DNA of 64,000 nt from Stomoxys calcitrans (lineage: Eukaryota > Arthropoda > Insecta > Diptera > Muscidae), in the NCBI RefSeq assembly GCF_963082655.1, contig NC_081555.1, positions 147,895,551-147,959,550 on the forward strand, given 5' to 3'. Positions 1 to 12,224 of this stretch are shown piece after piece; position 1 is the stretch's first letter; each line of letters starts with the position of its first letter. The notes under the pieces were generated by a model. That model was not told where the DNA came from and made no database searches. It saw nothing but the letters and a program-made list of their open reading frames with translations. Made by a program: the position numbers and the translations under genes.

Positions 1-275
1 GCACGTGGTTTCAACTAGACGGTACCAAATGCCATACAGCACGCGTAACAATGGACTTATTGAGAGGCGAGATCGGTGAACATTTTATTTCACTTTCGAG
101 ACGAGTTAATTGGCCGCCTAGATCATGCAATTTAAAGCCTTTAAACTATTTTTTGTGAGGCTATGTTATAGCTCATGTCTATACTGATAAGCCCGCTTCA
201 ATTGACGCATTGGAAGACAATATTGAAGTACTTATATTATTTAAGATTCTTCCCGGCCGAAATTTTCGTAATTTT
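1..275 (+). pseudogene. mariner-family transposase relic, 3' part
   Basis: Reading in frame 3 gives the C-terminal half of a mariner/SETMAR-type transposase: WFQLDG..CHTAR (second catalytic Asp), NWPPRSC, then the GYV..HVYTDKPASIDALEDNIE segment. There is an in-frame TGA at 156-158 where relatives have Trp, and the acidic residue expected after NWPPRSC is Asn (CNL, and again LNYF for LDYF), so the third catalytic position is lost. The 5' half lies outside the window. A related, differently deleted copy is at 43528-44061. Past about 275 the similarity fades. It is non-functional. Confidence 0.75.
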
Positions 276-984
276 TTTCGTCATGCTTATTGGATTTGAA
301 GGTTTCCTATTTAAGTTAGACAACATGTTGGCCATAAATTTAATGCTTTTCATATTTTCAGAAATAAGTGACAATTTTTCCACACGAAGAAAGAAAGTTT
401 TTATTTACCTTAAGTCTGTATTGACAATATTTTCATCGATTTAAGCATCTTAATTTTACCAATCCATCAAAGGAAACCAATAAAAGCTTACCCGTTGATT
501 GTCTTCATTATCTTTAAGCCATGCACGTATTCCCCATTCGCAATTGAAATCCTTTGTATGTAGCTGCGTTTTTCTCCTCTTCCCTTCTATAAGTTACACT
601 GAAAAAGGAGAAAACATTGAAAGACAGACAACAATATTGCAAATTAATTTTAATTTGTTCTGTATGCAATTCATTAATGTGGCATTTGTGTCTTTTATTT
701 TTTGTCCGAGTTGCAACATCACACCCTGCAACAGGCTGAGTTGCAAGGATGGTCTGTTGATTTTCATTCCAACAACAATTGAAATGCAAATGGTTTTGCA
801 TGACATGCATTCCATTTTATTACATTTCCTTTAAGTAAATGACCTTCATATGGTAAATCATGTAGATGTGTGTATGTAGGTGCTTTAAACAGGAAAAATA
901 GGCTTAATAAGTATCTGTATTTTTAAGAAGGCTAATGAGCTTAAAACTTAATCAGACTGCACTCATTGAATGTTCATGGAAATT
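276..984. other. unassigned AT-rich spacer
   Basis: No gene, RNA or recognised repeat is visible. Short open frames on both strands have no family-like sequence. It separates the mariner relic from the LINE fragments. Confidence 0.4.
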
Positions 985-1128
985 TAGTAGTAATAACCGT
1001 TGTTTCATTGGAACGTCGCCTATATTCTCCATTACCGCAACCTGGTCCATATATTTTACAAAGAATCTTTCTCTCAAATACTCCAAGCACTGCCTCATGT
1101 GCTTTCACAAGTACCCAACAGTCGGAAA
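985..1128 (-). pseudogene. RTE-clade LINE, C-terminal fragment
   Basis: The minus strand encodes WVLVKAHEAVLGVFERKIL..IYGP..GNGEYRRRSN. From memory of the family this is the region after the reverse transcriptase domain in RTE-type LINE polyproteins (consensus W-LTKA-E--L-VFERKILR-I-GP). Only about 45 codons remain. It abuts, in opposite orientation, the endonuclease part of an RTE element starting near 1125, so the junction is an inversion or two independent insertions. Confidence 0.65.
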
Positions 1129-2395
1129 GTATAGCCTCCACGAGATAACGTCCAGTAATGAGTTGAGGCTGATAGATTTCGCCGTGGCACCAGATTTCAA
1201 CATAAAAATATCCACAAAGCCACATGGTTGTCACCCGATCAAAACACGAGAAACCAAATTGATCACGTTGTGATCGATGGTAGGCATTCATCCAGCGTCT
1301 TAGATGTACGATCAATCCATGGAGCGAATATAGATTCGGATCATTACCTTGTTGCAGCAAAATTTCGCACCCGTTTGAACATGGCGAGGAAAGTACGATC
1401 TGACACTACACGGAAGGTGAACATTGAAAAGCTGCAAGCACAACAAATGGCAGCGGCATACTCCACTAGACTGACCCAACTACTTGATGAAAGCACTCCT
1501 TGTTCCTATGATATAATGACGTAGTGGCAAACTATTGCCCACACCATGGAAAATGCCGCGAAATCCGTACTTTGTTACCGGAAGCCCCCTCCAAGAAACC
1601 CATGGTACGACCAAGAGTGCCGAGATGCTACTGAGGCCAAGAATGCGGCATACAGAGCAACCCTGCAGTCAGTAGCAACGCGCCAGATGAAGGAGAGGTA
1701 TCGGGAGAAAAGGAGAGAGGAGAAACGTCTATTCCGCAGAAAGAAAAAGGAAATGGAAAGACGTGAGTGTGAGCGAATTGAGATGTACAGCAGTCAGAAT
1801 GAAGTCCGGAAATTCTAGCAAAGAATTAAACATCAAACCCATGGCTTTGGTGCAGGCGCATCCTCCTGCAGAGACAGAGAAGGAAATCTGGAAACTGACA
1901 CAGATAACATGTTCCCTTGTTGATATGGAAAGAACATTTTACCCAACTGGTAGTGTCCGATGTTGGCGGCGAAGAGGATACCGCAGAACCAATCCCTGAT
2001 GACGGTATAGAATGTTTACTTCCTAGTCAGAATGAGGTCCAAGTAGCAGTGACGCGACTAAAGAACAACAAGGCAGCAGGAGTCGACGGGTTACCCGCTG
2101 AACTATTTAAGACCGGAGGCGACACGGTGATAAGGCGTATGCCACAGCTTATCTGCGCAATCTGGCTAGAAGAACGCATTCCCGATGATTGGAACTTCAG
2201 CATACTATTTCCCTTCCCATCGCATACAAGATAAGTCTCCTCCCCATCGCATACAAGATACTTTCGAGCGTATTGTGTGAAAGATTAAAATCTAAAGTCA
2301 ATGAGATAATTGGGCCCTATCAATGCGGCTTTAGGCCTTTTAAATCCACCCTGGACCAGATATTCACACTGCTCCAAATCCTGAAAAAATTGACA
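1125..2395 (+). pseudogene. RTE-clade LINE, endonuclease and N-terminal reverse transcriptase
   Basis: The end of an AP-endonuclease domain is readable: YSLHEI, LRLIDFA, then SPDQNTRNQIDHVVIDGRH and GANIDSDHYLVAAKFR, carrying the His that ends this domain. A basic linker rich in KRREEKRLFRRKKKE follows (about 1690-1760), then the start of the reverse transcriptase: LKNNKAAGVDGLPAELFK near 2055 and IGPYQCGFRP near 2310. Stops and frameshifts occur (TAG near 1522, shift near 1810-1920). A short direct duplication around CCATCGCATACAAGATA near 2217-2260 breaks the frame. The element stops about 2395, where an unrelated LINE begins on the other strand. Confidence 0.8.
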
Positions 2396-2396
2396 G

Positions 2397-2885
2397 AAAT
2401 GGCCAATAAATCCTGGCAGAGTGTATCGTCCATAACCCGCCTCTTGTCCTCAATCTCTCGATGACTCGTCCTATGGTCGAATGAGTACGAATGACAGAGA
2501 TTACTATCATCCGCAAATGAGTAGATCGCATTCGATGTCTGACTCAACAGATCGTTGAAGAAAATACAAAAAAGTGAAGGAGAAAGGACAGAGCCCTGGG
2601 GTACACCTGCGGTCAATTTATGCTCACTGGATGAAAACCCATCTATAACCACTCGTATAGTGCGATCTCTGAGAAAGCTCGAAATAAATCGAACGAAGCC
2701 ATTACCGACATCAAATGCGACAAGCTTTGTTAGTAGAGCACCATGTCAGACCCTATCAAATGCCATGGAGATATCCAGAGCCACAACCTTACTCTCATCA
2801 AACTGGTGGATTGAGCGACTCCAATGTTCCGACAGAAATGCCATAAGATTGCCCGTAGAGCGATGTCTGCGGATAAAAGAGATAA
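2397..2885 (-). pseudogene. non-LTR reverse transcriptase fragment (CR1/Jockey-like)
   Basis: Minus-strand translation gives a run of RT motifs in order: ALDISMAFDRV followed by TGA where Trp is expected, HGALLTKLVAF, AGVPQGSVLSPSLF.IFFNDLL, and the catalytic box YSFADDSNL (FADD variant). It then reads to DLLAIS and ends at the RTE fragment. Apart from the TGA the 160-codon stretch is open, so it is younger than its neighbours. The clade label is uncertain; GVPQGSVLSP with an ADD box is shared by several non-LTR clades. Confidence 0.75.
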
Positions 2886-3249
2886 AATTTTAACAAAAAA
2901 TGTTTTACTCTCACAAAATATACTCTCAAATTGAATTAAGATCGATATTTCTTTTTCTGGCAAACGTAATAAAGAACAAGAAATAATTTAATTCTCACTC
3001 AATATTTTATTTATTTGGTCTTTAAGTACAGCATGGTGTCTCCTTTTCATCACAAAGGCTATGAAAATTATTTTTGATACATTGGCAACATTGTTATTTT
3101 CTTTTTTATTCATTATTATGATATATTTTGTTTGTTTTTTCATTCGTTATTAATGCAATTTTCACTTTCAAGACGATACACTCAAAGAAAAATCACCAAC
3201 AGATGTGAAAGCAACATGTAAAATGAAATAAATCGATTATAAGCAGCTG
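2886..3249. other. unassigned AT-rich spacer
   Basis: AT-rich sequence with no recognised gene or repeat. It sits between the LINE fragment and the first 153-bp repeat array. Confidence 0.4.
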
Positions 3250-3853
3250 ACCCTATACAAGTTTAAATCGGTCTATATGGCAGCTATATCCAAATACAGA
3301 CCGATCTGAGCCAAATTGAAGAAGAATGTCGAAGAACCTAACACCACTCATTATCCCAGATTTCGGAGCAATCGGGAAAAAAATGAGCCTTTTATGGACC
3401 CAAAACCTTAAATCGAGAGATTGGTCTATATGGCAGCTATATCCAAATCTGGACCGATTTGAGACAAATGGAAGAAGAATGTCGAAAAGCCTAACGCAAC
3501 TCACTGCGCCAAATTTCGGCGACATCGGATGATAAATGCACCTTTTATGGACCCAAAACCTTAAATCGAGAGATCGGTCTATATGGCTGCTATATCCAAA
3601 TCTGGACCGATCTAGGCCAAATTGATGAAGAATGGCAAAGGGCCTAACACAACTCACTGTCTCAAATTTCGACAAAATAGGATAATACATGTGGCTTTTA
3701 TGAGCATAAGACCCTAAATCGGCTAATCGGTCTATATGTCAGCTATATCAAAATCTGGATCGATCTGAACCAAACTGAAGAAAAATGTCGAAGGGACTAA
3801 CACAACTCACTGACCTAAATTTCAGAAAAATCAGATAGTAAATGTGGCTATTT
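3250..3853 (-). repeat. 153-bp tandem repeat block from a truncated HINE-A
   Basis: Four monomers are recognised by GTCTATATGGCAGCTATAT at 3271, 3424, 3577 and 3730, a constant 153-bp spacing. The same monomer type fills the complete minus-oriented element at 18345-19937. No terminal hairpin is present on the left, and the right side is cut by the head of the next element at 3854. Confidence 0.8.
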
Positions 3854-4980
3854 ATACCCTCCACCATAGAATGGGGGTATACTAATTTCGTCATTCTGTT
3901 TGTAACTACTCTAAATATTCGCCTGAGACCCCATAAAGTATATATATTCCATAGCCATGTCCGTCCGTCTGTCGAAACCACGCTAACTTTCGAAGGAGTA
4001 AAGCTAGACGCTTGAAATTTTGAACAAATACTTTTTATTAGTGTGGGTTAGTTGGTATTGTAAATGGGCCAAATCGGTCCATATGGCTGCCATATAAACC
4101 GATCTTGGGTCTTCACTTCTTGAGCCTCAAGAGCAATTCTCATCCGATTCAACTGAAATTTTGCACGTAATGTTTTGGTATCACTTTCAACAACTGTGCT
4201 TAGTATAATTCAAATCGGTTCATAATCTGGTATAGCTGTCATATAAAACGATCATGGATCTTGACTTCTTGAGCCAATGATTTTGCATGAGGCGTTTTGT
4301 TATGACTTCCAATAACTGTGCTTAGTATGGCGTAAATCAGTATAGAACCTGATTTAGCTGCCATATAAACCAATTTGGGATCTTGACTTCTTGAACCTCT
4401 AGAGGGCGCAATTCTCATCTAATTTGGCTGAAATTTTGTACCACGGCTTCTCTTATGACCTTCAACATACGTGTTTAATATGGTCTGAATCGATCTATAG
4501 CTTGATACAGCTCCCATATAAACCTATTTTCCGATTTTGCTTCTTGAGCCCCTATAAAGCAGAATAAATGAACTGAAATATTACACAATGGCTTCTACAT
4601 TGTGTTCAGCGTGATTTCAACCGACAGACAGACGGACGGATAGACGGACAGACAGGCGGACGGACAGACGGACAGGCGGATATGATTAGATCGACTACTG
4701 TCATAACGATCAAGAATATTTATACTTTATAGGGTCTCAGATCAATATTTTGAGGTGTTACAAACCGATTCCGTCATTCCGTTTGTTACACCTCGAAATG
4801 TTCGTCTAAGACCCCATTAAGTACATATATTTTTGATCGTCTTGACACTTTAAGACATTATGTCAGCTCAATGTTAGCAATTCTTATTCATTATCCTTTG
4901 TTTGCGATGCGATCCAAGGTGAATCTATGGTGGAGGGTATATAAGATTCGGCCCGGCCGAACTTAGCTCTCTTTTAACAG
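3854..4980 (+). mobile_element. HINE-A, near full length
   Basis: The head ATACCCTCCACC folds with GGGGGTAT a few bases on. A TCCGTCCGTCTG stretch follows near 3958, then monomers of the type with CTTGACTTCTTGAGCC. The right part has GGTGGAGGGTAT (near 4930), complementary to the head, the hairpin TTCGGCC/GGCCGAA, and a diverged end (TCTCTTTTAACAG instead of CACGCTTTTACTTG). It carries no coding capacity. Classed as a Helentron-derived HINE/DINE-1-like element from this architecture. Confidence 0.7.
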
Positions 4981-4984
4981 GGTT

Positions 4985-7354
4985 ATACCCTACACCGCCA
5001 CTGTGGTACAGGGTATTATAAGTTTCTGCATTTGTTTGCAACGCTAAGAGTTAGACCCGTTGCTAAGTATACCGATCGGCTTAGAATCACTTCATGATTC
5101 GATTAGCTATGTCCGTCTGTCCATGTATTTTTGTGTTCAAGGTAAAGGTCGCATTTATTGTCTGATTGTCTTGAAATTTTGCACATGACACTTTTTTCGC
5201 TTAAGGGCAAACGCTATTGATTTTGAAAAAAAAAATGGTTTAGATTTAGATATAACTCTCATATATATCTTTCATCCGATATGGCGTTTTAAGGCTGTGG
5301 AGGCGCAATTTTGGTCCGATCTTTCCAAAAATTTGGCACGGAGTGTTTTATTTAAGGTCTTCATATGTGTGAAAAATTTTATGAAAATCGGCCCATATAT
5401 ATCTTTCATCCGATATGGCCTTTAAAGGCTGCGGAGGCACAATTTTGGTCCGATCTTTCCAAAATTTGGCACAGTGCATTTTATTTAAGGTCTACATATG
5501 TGTGCAATATTTTATAAAAATCGGTCCTGATTTGTATATAGCTCCCATATATATCTTTCATCAGATCTGGACTTTTAAGGCTGTGGAGGCACAATTTTGG
5601 TCCGATCTTTAAAAGATTTTGCGCAAGGTGTTTTATTTGACGTCCTAATGTGTGTGAAAAATTTCATGAAAATCGGTCCAGATTTAGATATAGCTCCCAT
5701 ATATATATTTCATCCGATATGGATTTTTGAAACTATAGAAGCCACAATTTTGATCCGATCTTTACAAAATGTGGCACGAGGTGCTTTATTTGACGTCTTC
5801 ATATGTGTGGAAAATTTCATTAAAATTGGTTCAGATTTAGATAAAACTCCCATATATATCTCTCGTCCGATATGGCCTTTTAAGGCTGTAGAAGCCAAAG
5901 TTTTAGTCCGATCTTTAAAATATTTTGCACGAGGCGTTTTATTTGATGTCCTAATATATGTGAAAAATTTCATGAAAATCGGTCCAGATTTAGATATAGC
6001 CCTCATATATATCTTTCCTCCGATATGGAGTTTTAAGCCTGTAGAAGCTACAATTTTGGTCCGATCTTTACAAAATTTTGCATGGGGTGTTTTATTTGAC
6101 GTCTACATATGTGCGCAAAATTTCATATAAATCGGTTCAGATTTAGATATAGCTCCCATATATATCATTCATCAGATCTGGACTTTTAAGGCTGTGGAGG
6201 TACAATTTTAGTCCGATCTTTAAAAGATTTTGTGCAAGGTGTTTTATTTGACGTCCTTATGTGTGTGAAAAATTTTATGAAAATCGGTCCAGATTTAGAT
6301 ATAGCTCCCATATATATATTTCATCCGATATGGCTTTTTGAAGCTATAGAAGCCACAATTTTGATCCGGTCTTTACAAAATGTGGCACGAGGTGCTTTAT
6401 TCGACATCTACATATGTGTACAAAATTTCATAAAAATCGTTCCAGATTTAGATATAGCTCCCATATATATCTTTCATCCGATATGAACTTTTAAGGCTGT
6501 AGAAGCCTCAGTTTTAGTCCGATCTTTAAAATATTTTGCACGAGGCGTTTTATTTGATGTCCTAATATATGTGAAAAATTTCATGAAAATCGGTCCAGAT
6601 TTAGATATAGCCCTCATATATATATTTCCTCCGATATGGCTTTTTAAGCCTGTAGAAGCTACAATTTTGGTCCGATCTTTACAAAATTTTGCATGGGGTG
6701 TTTTATTTGACGTCTACATATGTGCGCAAAATTTCATATAAATCGGTTCAGATTTAGATATAGCTACCATATATGTATTTCATCCGATATGGTGTTTTAA
6801 GGCTGTAAAAGGCACAATTTTGGTCTGATCTTAAAAAAATTTAGTACTAGGTGATGAGTTTGACGTTGTCACATGCGTGCAAAATTTCGTCAAAATCGGT
6901 CCAGATTTAGATATAGCTCTCATATATATCTTTCATCCGATATGGCCGTTTAAGGCTGTGGAGGCACAATTTTAGTCCGATCTTTAAAAGATTTTGCGCA
7001 AGGTGTTTTATTTGACGTCCTAATGTGTGTGAAAAATTTTATGAAAATCGGTCCAGATTTAGATATAGCTACCATATATGTATTTCATCCGATATAGTGT
7101 TTTAAGGTGTTTTCGTCCGATCTTAACACAATTTAGCACGAGGTGTTTAATTTAACGTCCCAATACATGTGCAAAATTTCATAAAATTCGGTTCCGATTT
7201 ATGTTTACTACTTCCATATATATTTTTTACCCGATATGTCAATATTTCAATAGGTATGCAAAATTAAATTCTCACTAGATTTGGAGATAAGTTTTATATA
7301 TTCAAAGTAGCACGTATACTAGGTAGTGTAGGGTATTTTGCCTTTCCTTACTGG
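4985..7354 (+). mobile_element. HINE-B element with a long 153-bp array
   Basis: The head ATACCCTACACCGCCACTG folds onto GGTACAGGGTAT. A stretch with GTCCGTCTGTCC leads into about a dozen monomers carrying CTCCCATATATAT, TCCGATATGG and ATCGGTCCAGATTTAGATAT. Measured spacings are 152-153 bp. The right end shows GTGTAGGGTAT (subterminal inverted repeat) and CTTTCCTTACTGG, but the hairpin found in other copies is missing here. It begins only five bases after the preceding HINE-A. Apparent open frames in the array are repeat read-through. Confidence 0.65.
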
Positions 7355-8213
7355 TTTATTGAATAGATTTCAAAAACCCACATTTAATTTTGAGTGTACC
7401 TGTTTTCCTCTTTCAATAGTCTGGCTACATATTGTTTCTCAAAAGTTTATCTTTCGTCGCATCACTAAAAGGCGGTAAAGAAATACAACAACAAAATTAA
7501 AAAGAGGAAAATGAGAAATATATTCATATTGTCAATGTTTAATTAGTATTCATTATTTGTGCTTTTTTGTCGCAATGTTGTTGATAACACGGCATGCAGC
7601 GACAATCTCTCTCACACACACACACACACATAAAAGCACAACAATCACAAGAAGTAAAATAAGATGGATTTCGCGTAAATTACGTTTTATCAGTTTGAAT
7701 GAGAAAGGGGATGGAGGGAGGTTGCATTTGTGTGCTGATGAGGCGGTTGTTAATGGTGCTCTTGCAAACAATTGAACTTACCACCCACCACATGTACACA
7801 TATACACACCCACACGGTTACTCTTCCTTGCTCTCTGTTATGCTTGCACAGCTGCGGATTTAACAGAGGATATAAGTAGCTCAACTTCCGACACCATACT
7901 GTCATGTTTATTATGATGGCGATTGTGTTGATATGATGGTTGTGATTGTTATTAAGACGGTTCGCGCTCATTGTCACATCCGTTTTAGCGAAGCGCGAAC
8001 ATATTTCTGCTGATGTTATCGCAGTCATCATGTTGTAGCTATGCTTGTGTGTTGTGTTTTCCACCCGCTATGGGTGTAGGTGAGTGTGGCTATTTTGTTG
8101 TATATATAAACACTTACATATGTGGGATCGCCACATTTGAATAAATCATGTGAAGGGCCATATATGAAGCTAAAGGGCCGGCTTAAGAGCTGTTTTGATG
8201 ATGTTAGTAGTTT
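7355..8213. other. unassigned, low-repeat sequence
   Basis: A non-repetitive stretch containing a CA microsatellite. Open frames of 70-105 codons exist on both strands but are composed of simple sequence and show no family features. No gene is called. Confidence 0.4.
7612..7630. repeat. (CA)n microsatellite
   Basis: About nine CA dinucleotides following a CT-rich run. Confidence 0.9.
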
Positions 8214-9131
8214 GTACCACCACTGTGGTACAGGGTATTACAAGTTTATGCGTTTGTTTGCAACGCTAAGAAGAAGAAGAGCTAGACAAATTGATTAGTA
8301 TACCGATCGACTGAGAATCACTTTCTGATTCGATTTAGCGGTGTCCGTCTGTCCGTCCGTCCGTCTGTGAGTCCATGTTTTCTTGTAATCAAAGTGCAGT
8401 TCGTATTTGTTGTCCAATCATCACGAAATTTTGCACATATCACTTTTTTGGCCAAAGAATGAACACTATTGATTTTGGTTGGAAATCGGTTCAGATTTAG
8501 ATATAGCTCCCATATATATGTATCGCCGATTTGCACTTATAAGGCTTTAATAAACACAATTTGTAACCGATCTGCACAAAATTTGGCACGGATGGTTTTG
8601 TTACTGATCTGATGACGATGATTCAAAATTTCATCAAAATCGGTTCAGATTTAGATATAGCTCCCATATGTATGTATCGCCCGATTTGCACTTAAATGGC
8701 CGTAGTAGCTACAATTTTCAACCGATCTGAACAAAATTTGGCATGAATTGTTTTGTTACTGATTTTAACATACTTGCAAGGTTTTATCAAAATTGGTTCA
8801 GATTTGGATATAGCTCTCATGTATATGTATCGCTCGATTTGTCCTTATAAGGCTGTAATTAACACAATTTGTAACCGATCTGCACAAAATTTGGCACGGA
8901 TGGTTTTGTTACAGATTTTAACATATCTGCAAGATTTCATCAAATGTTCGAATGGAGCACCCATACCGGATTTGCACTTATTTGGCCATAGTAACAACAA
9001 TTTTCAAAAGATCTGTTTGAAAGTCGGTTCAGATTTAGATATAGCCCTCATATACATATATATTTGTATATTGCCCGAATTTATAACTGTAGGGTAGGTG
9101 TAGGGTATTATATAGTCGGCTACGCCCGACT
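8214..9131 (+). mobile_element. HINE-B element, 3' end cut by a LINE
   Basis: The head hairpin is partly preserved (ACCACCACTGTGGTACAGGGTAT). A block of GTCCGTCTGTCCGTCCGTCC follows at about 8343, then monomers with ATCGGTTCAGATTTAGATAT. The right end keeps GGTGTAGGGTAT and the hairpin AGTCGG/CCGACT at about 9110-9131, then switches abruptly to LINE sequence, so the last bases of the element are lost. Confidence 0.65.
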
Positions 9132-12100
9132 GTCTCGCCAGCAGCATGCATATTGTAAAGACACGTCCACAGAAACAGCCCTTCACGACCTAGTCACTCA
9201 CATAGAAGGTTCTCTCGTTGTCAAGTATTATACAATGGTAGAATTTCTTGACATTGAAGGTGCTTTCAATAATGTAACACCGACGTCAATCATTAAGGAG
9301 TTGGAGTTTCTAGACATCAACTCTACCATAAGAAAGTTTGTTATCAACTTACTTACTACTGCATTACGGCAGGCTTGGGATCGGTGGATATAAAAAGGAA
9401 TGAAGCAGCAGAGGAACACCTCGAGGAGGTGTACTGTCTCCTCTACTTTGGAATATAGCCATTAACAATATATTATTAACTCTGGAAGAAAAAGGTGTAA
9501 AAGTGGTCATGTATGCTGATGACATTGCAATTGCAGTAAGGGGAAAGTTTCCCAGCAATCTAAGAGGTATACTTAAGGAAGCTTTACGTGCAACAGCTAC
9601 AGTGACACAGATATGTCTACATACCTTTTCATAAATAGCAGTTCCGTAAATTGACAGTAGCCTAGTTAGGATAAAATTCTACCCTAAAAATGTTAAGTAA
9701 TTATAATACTGGGAATTATAAACAATTTAAGCAACAATAGACATTTGACAGAAAAAATTGTTCTTTAAAAAAATTTCGTTTTTGAGTTTTATATGTAGAC
9801 TTTTCTATGCCACTGTTTGTGGGCTACTGAAACTGGTCTAGGCGAAGATCCGTGCAAGACAGAAGCAGTTCATTTCAACAGGAAATGCAAGGTACCTACA
9901 GTGGCACCAGTCTCCTTGGGAGGGGAGAATGTTCCATTTACAGAAAGCGCAAAATACCTGAGTGTTTTGCTGGAGAGGAAATTTAACTTCAAAACCAACA
10001 TTTTGGAAAGGGCAAGAAAAGCACCTCTTTCCCTATACACCTGCAAGAGAGTCATTGACAAAACTTGGGGGTTTAGAACGCGTGCCATGCATTGGGTATA
10101 TACTGCAGTTGTCCGATATATAATGCTATATGGTGTTGCGGTCTGGTGGACGGCAATTCAAAAGCCCAACTACTGTTCAATACCCGAACGGATGGATGTT
10201 CCATTTACAGAAAGCGCAAAATACCTGGGTGTTTTGCTGGACAGGAAATTGAACTTCGAATCCTACATTTTGGAATGGGCAAGAAAAGCAACTCTTGCCC
10301 TATACACCTGCAAAAGAGTCATTGACAAAACTTGGGGGTTTAAAACGCGTGCCATTCATTGGGTATATACGGCAATTGTCAGACATATAATGCTATATGG
10401 TGTTGTGGTCTGGTGGACGGCACTTCAAAAGTCCACCTACTGTTCAATACCCACTGAGGAGGACATCAATATCTAGGTATTTTGCTAGACAGGAAATTTA
10501 ACTAAATATCCAACATTTTGGAAAGGGCGAGAAAGACAACTCTTGCTCTATACACACGCAAGTGAGCCATTGCCAAAACTTGGGGGCTTAGACGCGCGTC
10601 ATGCATTAGGTATATACTGCAGTTGACAGATCTATATTGTTATATGGTGTTGTGGTCTGATGGACGGCAATTCAAAAGTTCACCTACTGTTCAATGCTTA
10701 ACCGGATCCAAAGAATGGCTTTTTTATGCATCACAGCCGCCCTGAGGAGGACATCAATATCTGGATATTTAGCTGGACAGGAAATTGAACTAAAAATCCA
10801 ACATTTTGGAAAGGGCGAGAAAGACAACTCTTGCCCTATACACCCGCAAGAGAGCCATTGGCAAAACTTGGGGGCTTAGACCGCGCGTCATGCATTAGGT
10901 ATATACTGCAGTTGTCAGACCTATATTGTTATATGGTGTTGTGGTGTGATGGACGGCGCTTCAAAAGTCCACCTACTGTTCAATACTCAACTGGATCCAA
11001 AGGATGGGTTCTTTATGCATCACAGCCGCACTATAGACGACACCATCTGATGCACTGAATTTAATACTACATCTAATGCCTCTGGACATTGTGGCTAGAC
11101 AAATTGCTGCGACCACTGCCGTGAGGTTAAGGGAGCTTTCTCATTGGTCATGTGGCGGCTATGATGTTATCCTTGATACAATGTCCGATGTTCCAGGCAG
11201 TGTAGATTACACCCTCCCTGAGCTGTATTTTTTTTTTTTTTTTTATTTGATAAAAAGTACTGTACCACTATTCCTGATAGAACCGATTGGAGCTACGATA
11301 TCCCTGGTAATGGAAGTAACCTAGACTTCTATAGGCAAGGTTCCAAACTAGACGATCAGGTGGGCTTTGGGTTACCCGACCACAGTAGTGCATATCAAGC
11401 GGGGATTCTTGCGATTAAGTAAGTGGGGGAATGGCCTAGATATAATGTCATTACGAAAACTGACATAAATATCTTCTCAGACTGCCAGGCAGCCATTAAA
11501 TCCCTGGAGAACTGATTTCCGAACACAAAAACCGCCATCGACTGTCGCAGATCTCTCAACGAGTTGGCTGAACAGCAATAAAGTCCCCCGGTTCTGGTTG
11601 CCGGGTCACTGATATACTCCAGGGAATTGTAAAGCGGACGAGCTTGGGAGACTAGGAACGACCTTACCCATTCCAGGGGTACTGGAATCTGTGGTTGCGC
11701 CTCTAGCGACATGTAAGCCACGTTTTCAGGATCAGTCCCGAAGTGCAACGAATGATAGATGGTCACAAAGAGGGTGCTGTGAGCATTCCAAAACTATGTG
11801 GCCTAATCTAGACTTGAAAAGGTCTACCGCTTTGCTATCACAGACATCTCAGTTATCGTGTCCGTCTGACAGGTCACTGTCTAATCGGAAAACATGCTGA
11901 CAGAAGGTTGCCGAAGGTTGCCACCAACGACTTTTGCACAAGCTGTGAGGGCATCGAAGAAGGAGTGACTATAAAAAAACTTTTGGTTTGTGTGTCCCGC
12001 ACTAACAGTCAGAAGGAGTTCCACCTTAGGTTCTCATTTCTTTGGGAACCTGTCTGATTTAGCGGATGTGAACGCTAGCAAGCTGTTGGGCTTTTTAAAG

Positions 12101-12224
12101 CGATCTGGATGGTTCATCGGTAGGAACTAGAAGGCATTTTCCTTCTACTGTTCCTGTGGTATCACAATGGACGAAAACGTCTAGGTGAGTCTGATGGCAG
12201 ACTGCCACTTAACCTAACCTAGGG
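9132..12224 (+). pseudogene. R1-like LINE: reverse transcriptase, RNase H and 3' end, degraded
   Basis: A readable RT core is present: LSRQQHAY near 9136, FLDIEGAFNNV near 9245, GGVLSPLLWNIAINN in another frame near 9425, and YADDIAIAV near 9513 (catalytic YADD). After a gap come the RT C-terminal segments ESAKYL.VLL.RK.NF and WGF.TRA.HWVYTA, then PLDIVARQIAA before the RNase H region at about 11280-11650. The 3' end encodes SDLADVNASKLLGFLKRSGWFIGRN and closes in AACCTAACCTA at about 12220. Many stops and shifts, a T18 run near 11228 and an internal fourfold duplication make it non-functional. Clade placement (R1/I group with RNase H) is from motif memory. Confidence 0.7.
9931..11035 (+). 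repeat. four tandem copies of a LINE segment (about 250-290 bp each)
   Basis: The segment starting GTTCCATTTACAGAAAGCGC at 9931 recurs at 10198, exactly 267 bp or 89 codons later and therefore in frame. Two more diverged copies follow, marked by the TTTTGCTGGACAGG-like motif at about 10228, 10476 and 10763. The phrase GAGGAGGACATCAATATCT occurs at both 10455 and 10745. Such a duplication is not part of normal LINE structure and arose after insertion or in a defective lineage. Confidence 0.75.

Noticed and set aside
1..275. Possible SETMAR-like host gene
   Set aside because: In-frame stop, loss of the third catalytic Asp and no SET domain nearby; it is a transposon relic.
5597..6130. 177-codon open frame in the HINE-B array
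   Set aside because: Same periodic read-through of a 153-bp monomer; the peptide repeats itself every 51 residues.
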